Assembly (NCBI GenBank): GCA_003987795.1
Contig: RXJO01000252.1
Span: 1,236-49,155, forward strand
Length of the DNA stretch: 47,920 nt
From: Curvibacter sp.
GTDB lineage: Bacteria > Pseudomonadota > Gammaproteobacteria > Burkholderiales > Burkholderiaceae_C
Direction: 5' to 3'
Shown piece by piece: positions 7,769 through 16,133 of the stretch. A program made the position numbers and the translations under genes. The notes beneath the pieces were generated by a model. The model made no database searches. It saw nothing but the letters and a program-made list of their open reading frames with translations, and had not been told where the DNA came from. The stretch's first letter is position 1. Every line of letters begins with the position of its first letter.

Positions 7769-8752
7769 ATGCCCCTCCCCATGACTTCCTCTCTCCGATG
7801 TCTTGCCGCCCTGGCCTTGACCGGGCTGCTGCACGGCGCGGCCTTCGCACAGACCCTGGCCCTGGTGTCCAGCGAAAAGGACAACGCCATCACCGTCATC
7901 CGCCTGGCCGACCTGCAATTGCAGGCGCCGATCCCGACCTGCAAGCGCCCGCGCCACATGCAGCTCAGCGCCAACCGGCAGCAACTGCTGGTCGCCTGCA
8001 GCGACAGTGCGGCGGCCGACGTGATCGACCTGCACAGCCTCAAGTCGGTCGAGCATGTGCCACTGAGCGAAGACCCCGAGATCTTCGACCTCTCGCCCGA
8101 CGGTCGTACCTTGTATGTCTCCAACGAAGATGACGCGGCCCTCAGCATCGTCGACCTGGCCAGCCGCAGGAGGGTGGCCAGCGTCCCGGTCGGCCGCGAG
8201 CCCGAAGGCGTGAAGCTCTCGGCCGATGGCAAGACCGTCTATGTCACCTCCGAGGTGGCCAACAGCGTTCACGTGATCGACACCGCCAGCCGGAAGCTGG
8301 TCAAGACCATCGCCGTGGGCTCGCGCCCGCGCCGCATGGCCCTGACCCCGGACGGCAAAGAGCTCTGGGTCAGCAACGAGTTGGGCGCGAGCATCAGCAT
8401 CATCTCGACCGCCGAGCAAAAGCTCATCCACACCCTGACGCTGGATCTGAAAGGCGCACGCCCCAGCGACATCACCCCGGTGGGTCTGCTGATCAGCAGC
8501 GACGGCCAGCATGCCTACGTGGCCATGGGGCGGGCCAACCACGTGGCCTTCATCGACGTGGCGCGGCGGCAGATCACCGAGCGGGTGCTGGTGGGCCGGC
8601 GCGCCTGGGGCCTGGCACTGAGCCAGGATGAATCGCGCCTGTATGTGGTCAATGGCCTGTCGGACGATCTCACCGTGGTCGACGTGAAGGCCGCCCGGGC
8701 CCTGAAGAGCGTGCCCGTCGGGCGCGTGCCCCACACCGTGGTGCTGTACTGA
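7769..8752 (+). CDS. PQQ-catabolism-associated YVTN beta-propeller protein
   Basis: A 327-residue secreted protein with a signal peptide ending near A-F-A-Q (about 28). The mature part is made of roughly seven repeats with the pattern L-S-P-D-G-(R/K)-x-(L/V)-Y-V-(S/T) and V-x-V-I-D, for example near residues 109-120 and 150-165: a YVTN/NHL-type propeller. Homologues sit in PQQ-dehydrogenase ABC operons, and related P. putida genes belong to the ped cluster used for lanthanide-dependent growth. The molecular role is not established. A second in-frame ATG four codons on is an alternative start. The stop codon overlaps the start of the next gene by one base (TGATG). Confidence 0.85.
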   Translation: MPLPMTSSLRCLAALALTGLLHGAAFAQTLALVSSEKDNAITVIRLADLQLQAPIPTCKRPRHMQLSANRQQLLVACSDSAAADVIDLHSLKSVEHVPLSEDPEIFDLSPDGRTLYVSNEDDAALSIVDLASRRRVASVPVGREPEGVKLSADGKTVYVTSEVANSVHVIDTASRKLVKTIAVGSRPRRMALTPDGKELWVSNELGASISIISTAEQKLIHTLTLDLKGARPSDITPVGLLISSDGQHAYVAMGRANHVAFIDVARRQITERVLVGRRAWGLALSQDESRLYVVNGLSDDLTVVDVKAARALKSVPVGRVPHTVVLY

Positions 8753-9918
8753 TGCGCGCCGCACTGCACACCGCCTTGCTCGCCAGCGCACTCGCCCTGG
8801 CGGCCACCGGCACCCACGCTGCAGCCTGGAAGCTCACCCTGATCGAACAAGCCGATCCGCCGGCCTGGCAGCGCCAGCCACTCGAGCGTGCCTACCCCGG
8901 CCACAGCGGCGGCTCGCTGAAGGCAGCCATTGCCCTCGGCCTGGAAGACGCCCAGTTCGAAACCCAGGCAGCCCAGACCACACTCCAGCTGCAGACCGAA
9001 TCCAGCCCCAGCCTGGACGCCGCCCGCGAAGCCGCCCGCCGAGCCGAGAAGGCCGGTGCCCACGCCCTGCTGCTCGACCTGCCCGCCGACTGGGTGAGCG
9101 CTGTGACGGGCTCGGTCAAACTGCCGGTGCTCAACCTGGGTGCACGCGAACAGGCCCTGCGCGAACGCGGCTGCCAACCCCATCTGTTCCACCTGATCGC
9201 CAGCGAACGCATGCGCGCCGACGCCCTGGCCCAGGCCCTGGCCAGCCGCAAATGGAGCCAGGTGCTGCTGCTCAGTGGCAATGCCCCGGACGACGCCGCG
9301 CGCAGCCAGGTGGCTCAACAGGCGATCCTGCGCTATGGCCTCAAACTGGTGGCGCAACGGCCCTTCAAACTGTCCACCGATCCGCGCGAGCGACAACTCG
9401 CCAACCCCCTGCTGCTGACCGGTGGCCTGGGCTATGACGTGGTCTGGGTGGTGGACAGCGAAGGCGAGTTCGCCCGCAGCCTGCCCTTCAGCACCGCCAG
9501 CCCGCGCCCGGTGGTGGGCGATGGCGGCGTGGTGGCCCTGGAATGGCAGGCCCAGTACGAACGCTATGGCGCGCCGCAACTGTCGCGCCGCTTTCAAAAA
9601 GCCACCGGGCGGGCCATGCAGGCCACCGACTGGGCCGGCTGGGTGGCAGGCCGCGCCCTGGCCAATGCGGCGCTCACACTGCGCCAGGCCGACCCCCAGG
9701 CCCTGCGCCAGGCCCTGGGCACCGTCCATGTGGACGGCGCCAAGGGCGTGGCCCTGCAGTTCCGCCCTTGGGACCGGCAACTGCGCCAGCCGCTGCTGCT
9801 CAGCGACGGCCAGGGCGTGCAGGCCCAGGCCCCGGCCGAGGGCGTGCTGCACCCGCGCAATGTGCTCGACACCCTCGGTGCCGACGAGCCCGAGAAGCTC
9901 TGCAAGGTGCAGCCATGA
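8752..9918 (+). CDS. ABC substrate-binding protein, PQQ alcohol dehydrogenase system
   Basis: A 388-residue protein with a signal peptide (about 1-23, ending T-H-A-A) followed by a type I periplasmic binding fold. The sequence belongs to the group attached to PQQ-dependent alcohol dehydrogenase ABC systems, not to the amino-acid LivK group. It overlaps the propeller gene by one base and the permease gene by four (ATGA), so it is translated with them. In P. putida the related system was linked to rare-earth supply for PedH. Whether this protein binds a metal, PQQ or a chelator cannot be seen. Confidence 0.82.
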   Translation: MRAALHTALLASALALAATGTHAAAWKLTLIEQADPPAWQRQPLERAYPGHSGGSLKAAIALGLEDAQFETQAAQTTLQLQTESSPSLDAAREAARRAEKAGAHALLLDLPADWVSAVTGSVKLPVLNLGAREQALRERGCQPHLFHLIASERMRADALAQALASRKWSQVLLLSGNAPDDAARSQVAQQAILRYGLKLVAQRPFKLSTDPRERQLANPLLLTGGLGYDVVWVVDSEGEFARSLPFSTASPRPVVGDGGVVALEWQAQYERYGAPQLSRRFQKATGRAMQATDWAGWVAGRALANAALTLRQADPQALRQALGTVHVDGAKGVALQFRPWDRQLRQPLLLSDGQGVQAQAPAEGVLHPRNVLDTLGADEPEKLCKVQP

Positions 9919-10742
9919 ACCTGTCGCTGCGCCATCTGTGGCAGGCCATGCGCGCCATCGTCTGGCGTGAGCTGCTGAAGTTCTCGCGCCAGCGCGGGCG
10001 CCTGGCCTCGGCCCTGGTGCGACCATTGCTGTGGCTGGCGGTGTTTGCCGCGGGCTTCCGAAATGTGTTCGGGGTCTCCATTGTCGAGCCCTACTCCACC
10101 TACATCCCCTACGACGTCTACATCGCCCCCGGCCTGATCGGGATGGTGATGCTGTTCAACGGCATGCAGTCGTCGCTGGCCATGGTGTATGACCGCGAAA
10201 TGGGCCTGATGCGTCTGCTGCTGGTGGCCCCGCTGCCCAGGGCCTGGGTGCTGGCCTGCAAGCTGACCGCCACCGCAGCGCTGTCGCTGCTGCAGGCCCT
10301 GTGCTTCGTGCTGATCGCCTGGGCCCTGGGCACACCGCTGCCCTTGTGGGGCACGCAATTGCCGGCCGTGCTGCTGGCCGGCTGCAGTGCCGCCCTGATG
10401 CTCGGGGCCTTGGGGCTGCTGCTGAGCGTGCACATCAAACAGCTCGAGAACTTTGCCGGCACCATGAACTTCGTCATCTTCCCGATGTACTTCATGTCCA
10501 CCGCCCTCTACCCGATGTGGAAGCTGCAGGAGTCGGGGGCCGAATGGGTCTACCAGGTGGCGCGCTTCAATCCCTTCACCCATGCCGTCGAGTGGATCCG
10601 CTTTGCCTTCTACGGCCAGGACGCGGGCGCCTCGCCCTGGGTGGTGCTGGGTACCGGGGCGCTGTGCTTCGCGCTGGCCTGCTGGGGCTACGACCCGCAG
10701 CGCGGTTTCGGCGCGCTCAGCAAGCGCGGGGGGGGCGCATGA
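9915..10742 (+). CDS. pedC: ABC-2 type permease, PedC family
   Basis: A 275-residue integral membrane protein with about six hydrophobic segments (near 35-55, 70-90, 105-130, 140-165, 175-195 and 235-255) and the ABC-2 family look: an N-terminal amphipathic region R-E-L-L-K-F followed by R-P-L-L-W-L. It ends with the F-N-P-F-T-H-A-V-E motif before the last helix, typical of export-type permeases. It is the partner of the ATPase at 7016. The four-base overlaps at both ends mark it as an inner gene of the operon. Confidence 0.85.
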   Translation: MNLSLRHLWQAMRAIVWRELLKFSRQRGRLASALVRPLLWLAVFAAGFRNVFGVSIVEPYSTYIPYDVYIAPGLIGMVMLFNGMQSSLAMVYDREMGLMRLLLVAPLPRAWVLACKLTATAALSLLQALCFVLIAWALGTPLPLWGTQLPAVLLAGCSAALMLGALGLLLSVHIKQLENFAGTMNFVIFPMYFMSTALYPMWKLQESGAEWVYQVARFNPFTHAVEWIRFAFYGQDAGASPWVVLGTGALCFALACWGYDPQRGFGALSKRGGGA

Positions 10743-11722
10743 GCCAGCGCCGCGCCGCCCTCTCCCGTCGCCAGGCCCTGCTGACCGCGCTGGTCCCGCT
10801 GCTGGGCAGCCGAAGCGCCCAGGCCCAGCCCGGCAACTCTGGCGTGATCACGCTCGTCGTGCCTTGGCCCGCCGGCGGCGCCACCGACGTCACCCTGCGC
10901 ATGCTGGCTGAGCTGGCCGGCCAGCAAATGGGCCAGAAGATCATCATCGAAAACCGGCCCGGCGCCGGGGGCAGCCTGGCCATGCCCCTGCTGCAACAGG
11001 CCCCGGCCGATGGCAGCGTGCTGGCCCAGATGCCGCAGCCGGTCTTTCGCATCCCGTTCTTGCAGAAGGTGGCCTGGGACCCGGTCCGCGACACCACGCC
11101 GCTGCTGCAGATCAGCGGCGTCACCTTCGGCATCCTGGTGGCCAGCGACAGCCCTCTGCGCCATCTGGGTGACCTGCTCGACTTCGCACGCAAGCACCCG
11201 GGCGAGCTCTCGGTGGCCACGAATGGCAACGGCACCACCCCGCACGTCGTGATGGAGGAACTGCTGACCGACCAGGGCCTGCGCTACATCCACGTGCCCT
11301 ACAAGGGGACGGCCGAGCAGATGCTGGCCGTGGCCTCGGGCCAGGTGATGGTGGGCGTCAATTCGAACGGCTTCGCGCCCTATGTGGACAGCGGCCGCCT
11401 GCGCCTGCTGGTCACCTTCGGTGACACCCGCACCCGACGCTGGCCCCAAGTGCCCACACTCAAGGAACTGGGCTACCCCATCGTGGCCACCTCACCGTAC
11501 GGCCTGGTGGGCCCGCGCGGCCTGGCGCCCGAGCTGGTGCAACGCCTGCATGCGGCCTTCAAGGCAGCGCTGTTCCACCCCCGCCACCTCGCCGAGCTGG
11601 CCAAGTACGACCAGGAGCCTGCCTACCTGGGGCCGGCCGACTACGGCCGGGCCATGGCCCAGGCTTATGCCCTCGAGCGCCGGCAGGCCGAGCGCCAGGG
11701 CCTGGTCGCCCCCAACGCCTGA
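10739..11722 (+). CDS. Bug/TctC-family periplasmic solute receptor inside the ABC operon
   Basis: A 327-residue protein with an N-terminal export signal (R-R-Q-A-L-L-T near the start, cleavage near A-Q-A-Q) and the Bug fold. Motifs seen are V-V-P-W-P-A-G-G-A-T-D, E-N-R-P-G-A-G-G and H-V-P-Y-K-G-T-A. Family members normally deliver carboxylates or other small ligands to TctAB membrane proteins, but no tctA or tctB is present here. The start ATG overlaps the pedC-type stop by four bases, so it is made with the ABC proteins. Such fixed placement suggests a sensing or ligand-delivery role tied to this system; that is inference. Normal length, no defect seen. Confidence 0.85.
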   Translation: MSQRRAALSRRQALLTALVPLLGSRSAQAQPGNSGVITLVVPWPAGGATDVTLRMLAELAGQQMGQKIIIENRPGAGGSLAMPLLQQAPADGSVLAQMPQPVFRIPFLQKVAWDPVRDTTPLLQISGVTFGILVASDSPLRHLGDLLDFARKHPGELSVATNGNGTTPHVVMEELLTDQGLRYIHVPYKGTAEQMLAVASGQVMVGVNSNGFAPYVDSGRLRLLVTFGDTRTRRWPQVPTLKELGYPIVATSPYGLVGPRGLAPELVQRLHAAFKAALFHPRHLAELAKYDQEPAYLGPADYGRAMAQAYALERRQAERQGLVAPNA

Positions 11723-11734
11723 AGGAGCCGCTGC

Positions 11735-12697
11735 ATGCCAGGCCAAGGTCCCTCCCCCCATCTGCACCCAAGCTGGCAAGGCGACCTGCTGGGCATGGGT
11801 GCGTGCGTGCTGCTGGGCTGGGCCGTCTCGGTGCACGGCAACTGGTTCGAGCACTTTTCTCGCTTTGCCGAACGCCACGAGCGATGGCAGCTGGACGAAT
11901 GGCCGATGGGCCTGCTGCTGCTGTCGCTGGGCCTGGTGTGGTTTGCCGGACGGCGACTGCGTGAGCTGCGCGCCATGCTGGCCGAGCGTCAAGCGGCCGA
12001 GCAGCGCATTGCCGAGCTGCTGACCCAGAACCAGCACCTGGCACGCCAATTGATCCGCGTGCAGGAGGCAGAGCGACGCAGCCTGGCCCGAGAATTGCAC
12101 GATGAATTCGGCCAGGGCTGCACCGCCATCCGCATCGAAGCCCGGCTGATGAACCGGCCCGAGGCCCCCGAGGCCGTGCGCCAGGGCGCGCAGCGCATTG
12201 CCCGCAACGCCGAACACCTGTACGGCCTGGTGCGTGGGCTGCTGGTGCGCCTGCGCCCGCACAGCCTGGACAGCCTGGGCCTGGAGGATGCCTTGCATGA
12301 GCTGTGTGAAGGCTGGGAGGCGCAGACCGGCGTGACCTGCCGGCTGCACACCCAACTGCCCGAGCAGCCGCTCGACGATGCCGTGGCCGTGACCCTGTTC
12401 CGCCTGGTGCAGGAGGGCCTGACCAACATCGCCCGCCATGCCGGGGCCGACGAAGCCTGCGTGAACCTGCAGGCAGCCCAATGGCCCGGCCAGCCCTTGC
12501 AGCTGCAGATCGAAGACAACGGCTGCGGCCTGCCCGGCGCGGCCAACGATGAAGCCTCGGCCCCACCTCGCACAGGCTTCGGCCTGGCTGGCATGCGCGA
12601 GCGCGTGGCCGCTCTGCAAGGCCAGTTGAAATTCGACAGCGCGGCCACGGGCGGGCTGCGCATCCAGGTCACATTGCCCGCGGAGCGCGCCGCATGA
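11735..12697 (+). CDS. NarL-type membrane sensor histidine kinase (pair 1)
   Basis: A 320-residue kinase. Two hydrophobic segments (about 17-34 and 57-73) frame a short 22-residue external loop rich in His and Glu. Then come a coiled-coil linker (80-110), the HisKA_3 dimerisation helix with the phosphoacceptor H122 in R-E-L-H-D-E-F-G-Q, and a HATPase_c domain with D-N-G-C-G-L and G-F-G-L-A-G-M-R-E-R. The sensor loop is very small, so the signal may come through the membrane or from a partner such as the adjacent Bug receptor. It follows that receptor gene by 12 bases and overlaps the regulator gene by four. Confidence 0.88.
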   Translation: MPGQGPSPHLHPSWQGDLLGMGACVLLGWAVSVHGNWFEHFSRFAERHERWQLDEWPMGLLLLSLGLVWFAGRRLRELRAMLAERQAAEQRIAELLTQNQHLARQLIRVQEAERRSLARELHDEFGQGCTAIRIEARLMNRPEAPEAVRQGAQRIARNAEHLYGLVRGLLVRLRPHSLDSLGLEDALHELCEGWEAQTGVTCRLHTQLPEQPLDDAVAVTLFRLVQEGLTNIARHAGADEACVNLQAAQWPGQPLQLQIEDNGCGLPGAANDEASAPPRTGFGLAGMRERVAALQGQLKFDSAATGGLRIQVTLPAERAA

Positions 12698-13344
12698 TCC
12701 GCATCCTGCTCATCGACGACCACCCCGTGGTGCGCGCCGGCTACCGCCGCCTGCTGGAGCAGGAAAGCGACTTGCGCGTGGTGGCCGAATGCGCCGATGC
12801 CGACAGCGGCTATGCCGCCTTTGTGCGCGAGCAGCCCGACCTCTGCATCACCGACCTCTCGCTGCCCGGTGCCAGCGGCCTGGATGCACTGCGCCACATG
12901 CGCGCCCGCCAGCCCGATGCCGATGTGCTGGTGTTCAGCATGCACGACTCGCCCCATGTGGTGCGACGCGCCCTGCAAGAAGGCGCTCGCGGCTTTGTCA
13001 GCAAGAACGCCGAGCCCGAAAGCCTGATCGCGGCGGTGCGAGCGCTGCGCCAGGGCCAGCGCTACCTGAGCCCCGACCTGCCACCCCACCTGCTGCGCGA
13101 AGCTGCGCCCTGCGACGACCAGCTCGCCAGCCTGAGCCCGCGCGAGTTCAGCGTGTTCCGACTGCTGGCCGAAGGGCGCAGCGCTGCGCAATGCGCCGAG
13201 CTGCTCAAGCTCAGCCCCAAGACGGTGGCCAATGTGCAGACCCTGGTGAAGGAAAAGCTGCAGGTCAGCACCTCCGCCGGCCTGGTGCACCTGGCGCTGC
13301 AGCAAGGTCTGATTTCCAACGCCGTGATGCGCGGCGCCGTCTGA
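12694..13344 (+). CDS. LuxR/NarL-type response regulator (pair 1)
   Basis: A 216-residue regulator. The receiver domain has D8-D9 for Mg, the phosphoacceptor D54 (I-T-D-L-S-L-P), S82 and K104. The C-terminal LuxR-type helix-turn-helix is about 145-210, with L-S-P-R-E-F and the recognition region S-P-K-T-V-A-N. It overlaps the kinase gene (ATGA) and is its obvious partner. Regulators of this type (AgmR/ErbR, ExaE, PedR) control PQQ ethanol dehydrogenase genes in pseudomonads. A palindrome at 13364-13378, 20 bases after the stop, may be its binding site. Confidence 0.88.
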   Translation: MIRILLIDDHPVVRAGYRRLLEQESDLRVVAECADADSGYAAFVREQPDLCITDLSLPGASGLDALRHMRARQPDADVLVFSMHDSPHVVRRALQEGARGFVSKNAEPESLIAAVRALRQGQRYLSPDLPPHLLREAAPCDDQLASLSPREFSVFRLLAEGRSAAQCAELLKLSPKTVANVQTLVKEKLQVSTSAGLVHLALQQGLISNAVMRGAV

Positions 13345-13363
13345 GCCCGGCCCGCGAGCAGCG

Positions 13364-13378
13364 AGGGAATTTTTCCCT
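13364..13378. promoter_or_regulatory. Perfect palindrome upstream of TonB receptor 1
   Basis: AGGGAA-TTT-TTCCCT has 6-bp arms and lies 108 bases before the GTG of the receptor gene. A related GGGA-N5-TCCC element is found upstream of the alcohol dehydrogenase gene (19519-19531). It could be an operator for one of the two NarL-type regulators, or a short hairpin after the regulator gene. Confidence 0.45.
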
Positions 13379-13485
13379 GGGCCGCAACAGCCCAAGAGGC
13401 TAACTTTCAGCCCTGGAGACAACCCGCCTGGCGCTCACGGCCTCTCAAGCTTCGAGCGCACCAGGCCCCCAACAAGAGATCCGTC

Positions 13486-16077
13486 GTGAACACCTTGCGC
13501 CCGCCCCCAACCCCTCATCAAGCCGACCGCCCGCGGCGCCTGAACGTCCTGGCTTCAGCCCTGTGCGCCCTGGGATTTCAATCTCTGGCCTGGGCCACCG
13601 ACACGGTGGAGGTGGCCCAGCTGAGCACCGTCGATGTGGTGAGCAGCACGCCGATTGACGGCATCGGCGTGCCCCTGACGCAGTTTCCTGCCAACGCCCA
13701 GAAGATCACCGGCCCAGAGGCCGCGACCCTGGATGCAAGCAACCTGGCCGACCTGCTCAACCACAGCCTGGGCTCGGTCAGCGTGAGCAATGGCAGCGGC
13801 AGCCCCTACCAGAGCGATGTGAACTACCGTGGCTTCCAGGCCTCGTCCCTGCTGGGGGCGCCTGTGGGCCTGTCGGTCTACTTCGATGGCGTGCGCGTGA
13901 ACGAGCCCTTCGGCTCGATCGTCAACTGGGACCTGATCCCCATGAACGCCATCGCAGGGGTGGACGTGCTGCCGGGCTCCAACCCGCTGTTCGGGCTCAA
14001 CACCCTGGGTGGGGCTCTGGTGGTCAACACCAAGAACGGCAAGGACAACGCGGGCAGTTCGATCACCGCGCAGGGTGGCTCGTTCCAGCGCAAGGCGCTG
14101 CGCTTCGAGACCGGCTGGGCCGATGAAACGCTGGGCACCGACCACTTCATCGCGGGCAACTGGGACAGGCAGGCGGGCTTTCGCAGTCACTCGAGCTCGG
14201 AGGTGCGCCAGCTGTTCGGCAAGACCAGCTGGCAGGGCAACGGCGGCAAGACCCGGCTGGCGCTGTCGCTCACCGCGGCCGATACCGTGCTCAACGGCAC
14301 CCAGGCCCTGCCCATGGACATGATGGCCAACCCGGCAGCGGCCTACACCTGGCCCGACAGCACCGCCAACCAACTGTTCATGGCGAACCTCAAAGGCAGC
14401 CACTGGCTCAGCGATGAGCAGCAGCTCAGCGGCCAGTTCTATCTGCGCCAGGGACGCAGCCGCAATGTGAACAGCAATGCCGAACTCGACGACGGCTGCC
14501 TCAACGACGACGGCAGCCTGGCCCAGTCAGGGGGCAGCCCCAAGTGCAGCAACAAGGCCCCCAGCGGCACGGCCACCAATGCCGTCACCTCGGCGGCAGC
14601 CCAGGCACTGGGCTTTGCCCGCTGGACCAGCAGCATCAACACCAGCGTGGTCGACTCGCAGACCCGGCAGCGCGCCTGGGGCGGCAGCGTGCAATGGACC
14701 GACTTCCAGCAACGCCTGGGCCGTGACAACACGCTGCAGATCGGCGCCAGCTGGGACAGCGCCCGCATCACCTACGACCAGACCCGCACCCTGGCCCGCC
14801 TGCTCGACTACCAGACCGTGCCAACGCCCAACCAGACCTACGGCTTCACCGCCGACGGCAAGGCGCCGTCGGCCAGCAACCCGTTGAGCTTCACGGGCAG
14901 CAACGTGCTGGGTTCAGTGAACCTGGCCTCCACCACCCACCAGCTCAGCACTTACCTGAGCAACACCTGGCAGGCCAGCGAGCGACTGAGCCTGTCGGCT
15001 GCCGGCAGTTTCAATGCCACCGTTCTCAACCAGAACGGCGTCAGCAACCAGTACCTCAACGACGATGGCGGCTACAGCTGGACCGACCCGGTCAGCGGCA
15101 TCAGCTACTACAACCCGGCCTACCTCGGGGCCTACCAGTATTCGAACAGCACCGCCAGCGGGGTCAAGGGCTCGGCCAATGGCATCCCGGCCGGGGCCGT
15201 GGCCGGGCCTGAGTCGCACAGCCTGTTTGGCAAACACCACTACCAGCGCTTCAACCCCTCGTTCGGCTTCAACTACCAACTGGACCGCAGCACCGGACTG
15301 TTCGGCCAGTACAGCGAAGCGATGCGAGCCCCCACCTCGATCGAACTCTCGTGCGCCGACCCGAAGAGCCCCTGTGCGCTGCCCACCGGCTTCAATGGCG
15401 ATCCTGACCTGCAGCCCGTGGTGGCCAAGACGGTCGAACTGGGCGCACGTGGCAGTTTCGGCCCCCAGGGGCACTGGACTGCGGCGGTCTATGACACCCG
15501 GCTGAGCAACGACATCCAGTTCATCGCCACCTCCTCGTCGCTGGGCTATTTCGCCAACGTGGGCAACACCGAGCGCCGCGGGCTGGAGCTGGGCGCGCAG
15601 ACCCGCCTCAAAGACCTGTCACTGGCCGCCAACTATGGCTGGGTCGATGCCAGCTACCGATCGGCCTTCACCACGGCCAGCGGCCAGCACGTGACCAGCG
15701 GCAACCGGATCCCGGGCATCGCCCGCCAGACCCTGAAGCTGCGCGCCGCCTGGCAGGCCAGCCCCAGCCTGCTGCTGGGCAGCCAGCTGATCCTGGCCGG
15801 CTCGCAGGTCGCGCACGGCAATGAAAGCAACCAGACCCCGGGCGGCACCGTCCCTGGCTACGGCGTGCTCCACCTCGATGCCCACTGGCGCCTGAGCCCG
15901 GAGCTGCAACTCAACGCCCAACTCAGCAACGCCCTGAACAAACCCTACGCCACCTACGGCATGTCGGGCCTGCGCAGCGTCTACACCCTGGCCAGCCAGC
16001 AATTCGTCACCCCGGCCGCACCGCGCGCCCTGTGGGTCAGCCTGACGTATACCTTTGGGGGTGACGCCAAGCGGTGA
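13486..16077 (+). CDS. TonB-dependent outer-membrane receptor 1
   Basis: An 863-residue receptor. After a signal region (about 20-39, ending A-W-A-T) comes a TonB-box-like S-T-V-D-V-V (46-51). The plug domain (about 65-185) contains N-Y-R-G-F, Y-F-D-G-V-R and L-G-G-A-L-V-V-N-T. A long beta-barrel follows, ending in an aromatic-rich strand L-W-V-S-L-T-Y-T-F-G-G-D-A-K-R. The start is GTG with an AAGAGA ribosome site. The ligand is unknown. Its place between a two-component pair and the quinoprotein genes suggests uptake of something the dehydrogenase needs, such as a metal-chelator complex, as for LutH or LanK-type receptors in methylotrophs. That is inference from position. Confidence 0.85.
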   Translation: MNTLRPPPTPHQADRPRRLNVLASALCALGFQSLAWATDTVEVAQLSTVDVVSSTPIDGIGVPLTQFPANAQKITGPEAATLDASNLADLLNHSLGSVSVSNGSGSPYQSDVNYRGFQASSLLGAPVGLSVYFDGVRVNEPFGSIVNWDLIPMNAIAGVDVLPGSNPLFGLNTLGGALVVNTKNGKDNAGSSITAQGGSFQRKALRFETGWADETLGTDHFIAGNWDRQAGFRSHSSSEVRQLFGKTSWQGNGGKTRLALSLTAADTVLNGTQALPMDMMANPAAAYTWPDSTANQLFMANLKGSHWLSDEQQLSGQFYLRQGRSRNVNSNAELDDGCLNDDGSLAQSGGSPKCSNKAPSGTATNAVTSAAAQALGFARWTSSINTSVVDSQTRQRAWGGSVQWTDFQQRLGRDNTLQIGASWDSARITYDQTRTLARLLDYQTVPTPNQTYGFTADGKAPSASNPLSFTGSNVLGSVNLASTTHQLSTYLSNTWQASERLSLSAAGSFNATVLNQNGVSNQYLNDDGGYSWTDPVSGISYYNPAYLGAYQYSNSTASGVKGSANGIPAGAVAGPESHSLFGKHHYQRFNPSFGFNYQLDRSTGLFGQYSEAMRAPTSIELSCADPKSPCALPTGFNGDPDLQPVVAKTVELGARGSFGPQGHWTAAVYDTRLSNDIQFIATSSSLGYFANVGNTERRGLELGAQTRLKDLSLAANYGWVDASYRSAFTTASGQHVTSGNRIPGIARQTLKLRAAWQASPSLLLGSQLILAGSQVAHGNESNQTPGGTVPGYGVLHLDAHWRLSPELQLNAQLSNALNKPYATYGMSGLRSVYTLASQQFVTPAAPRALWVSLTYTFGGDAKR

Positions 16078-16113
16078 AGTTCGGGAACGATGCCGCACTG
16101 AAAGCAGCCCCGC

Positions 16114-16131
16114 CAGCTGCAACAGCAGCTG
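16114..16131. terminator. Inverted repeat between convergent receptor and apbE genes
   Basis: CAGCTG-CAACAG-CAGCTG lies in the 56-base gap between two convergent stop codons. It has no T-run, so a transcription-ending role is only possible. Confidence 0.25.
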
Positions 16132-16133
16132 AA

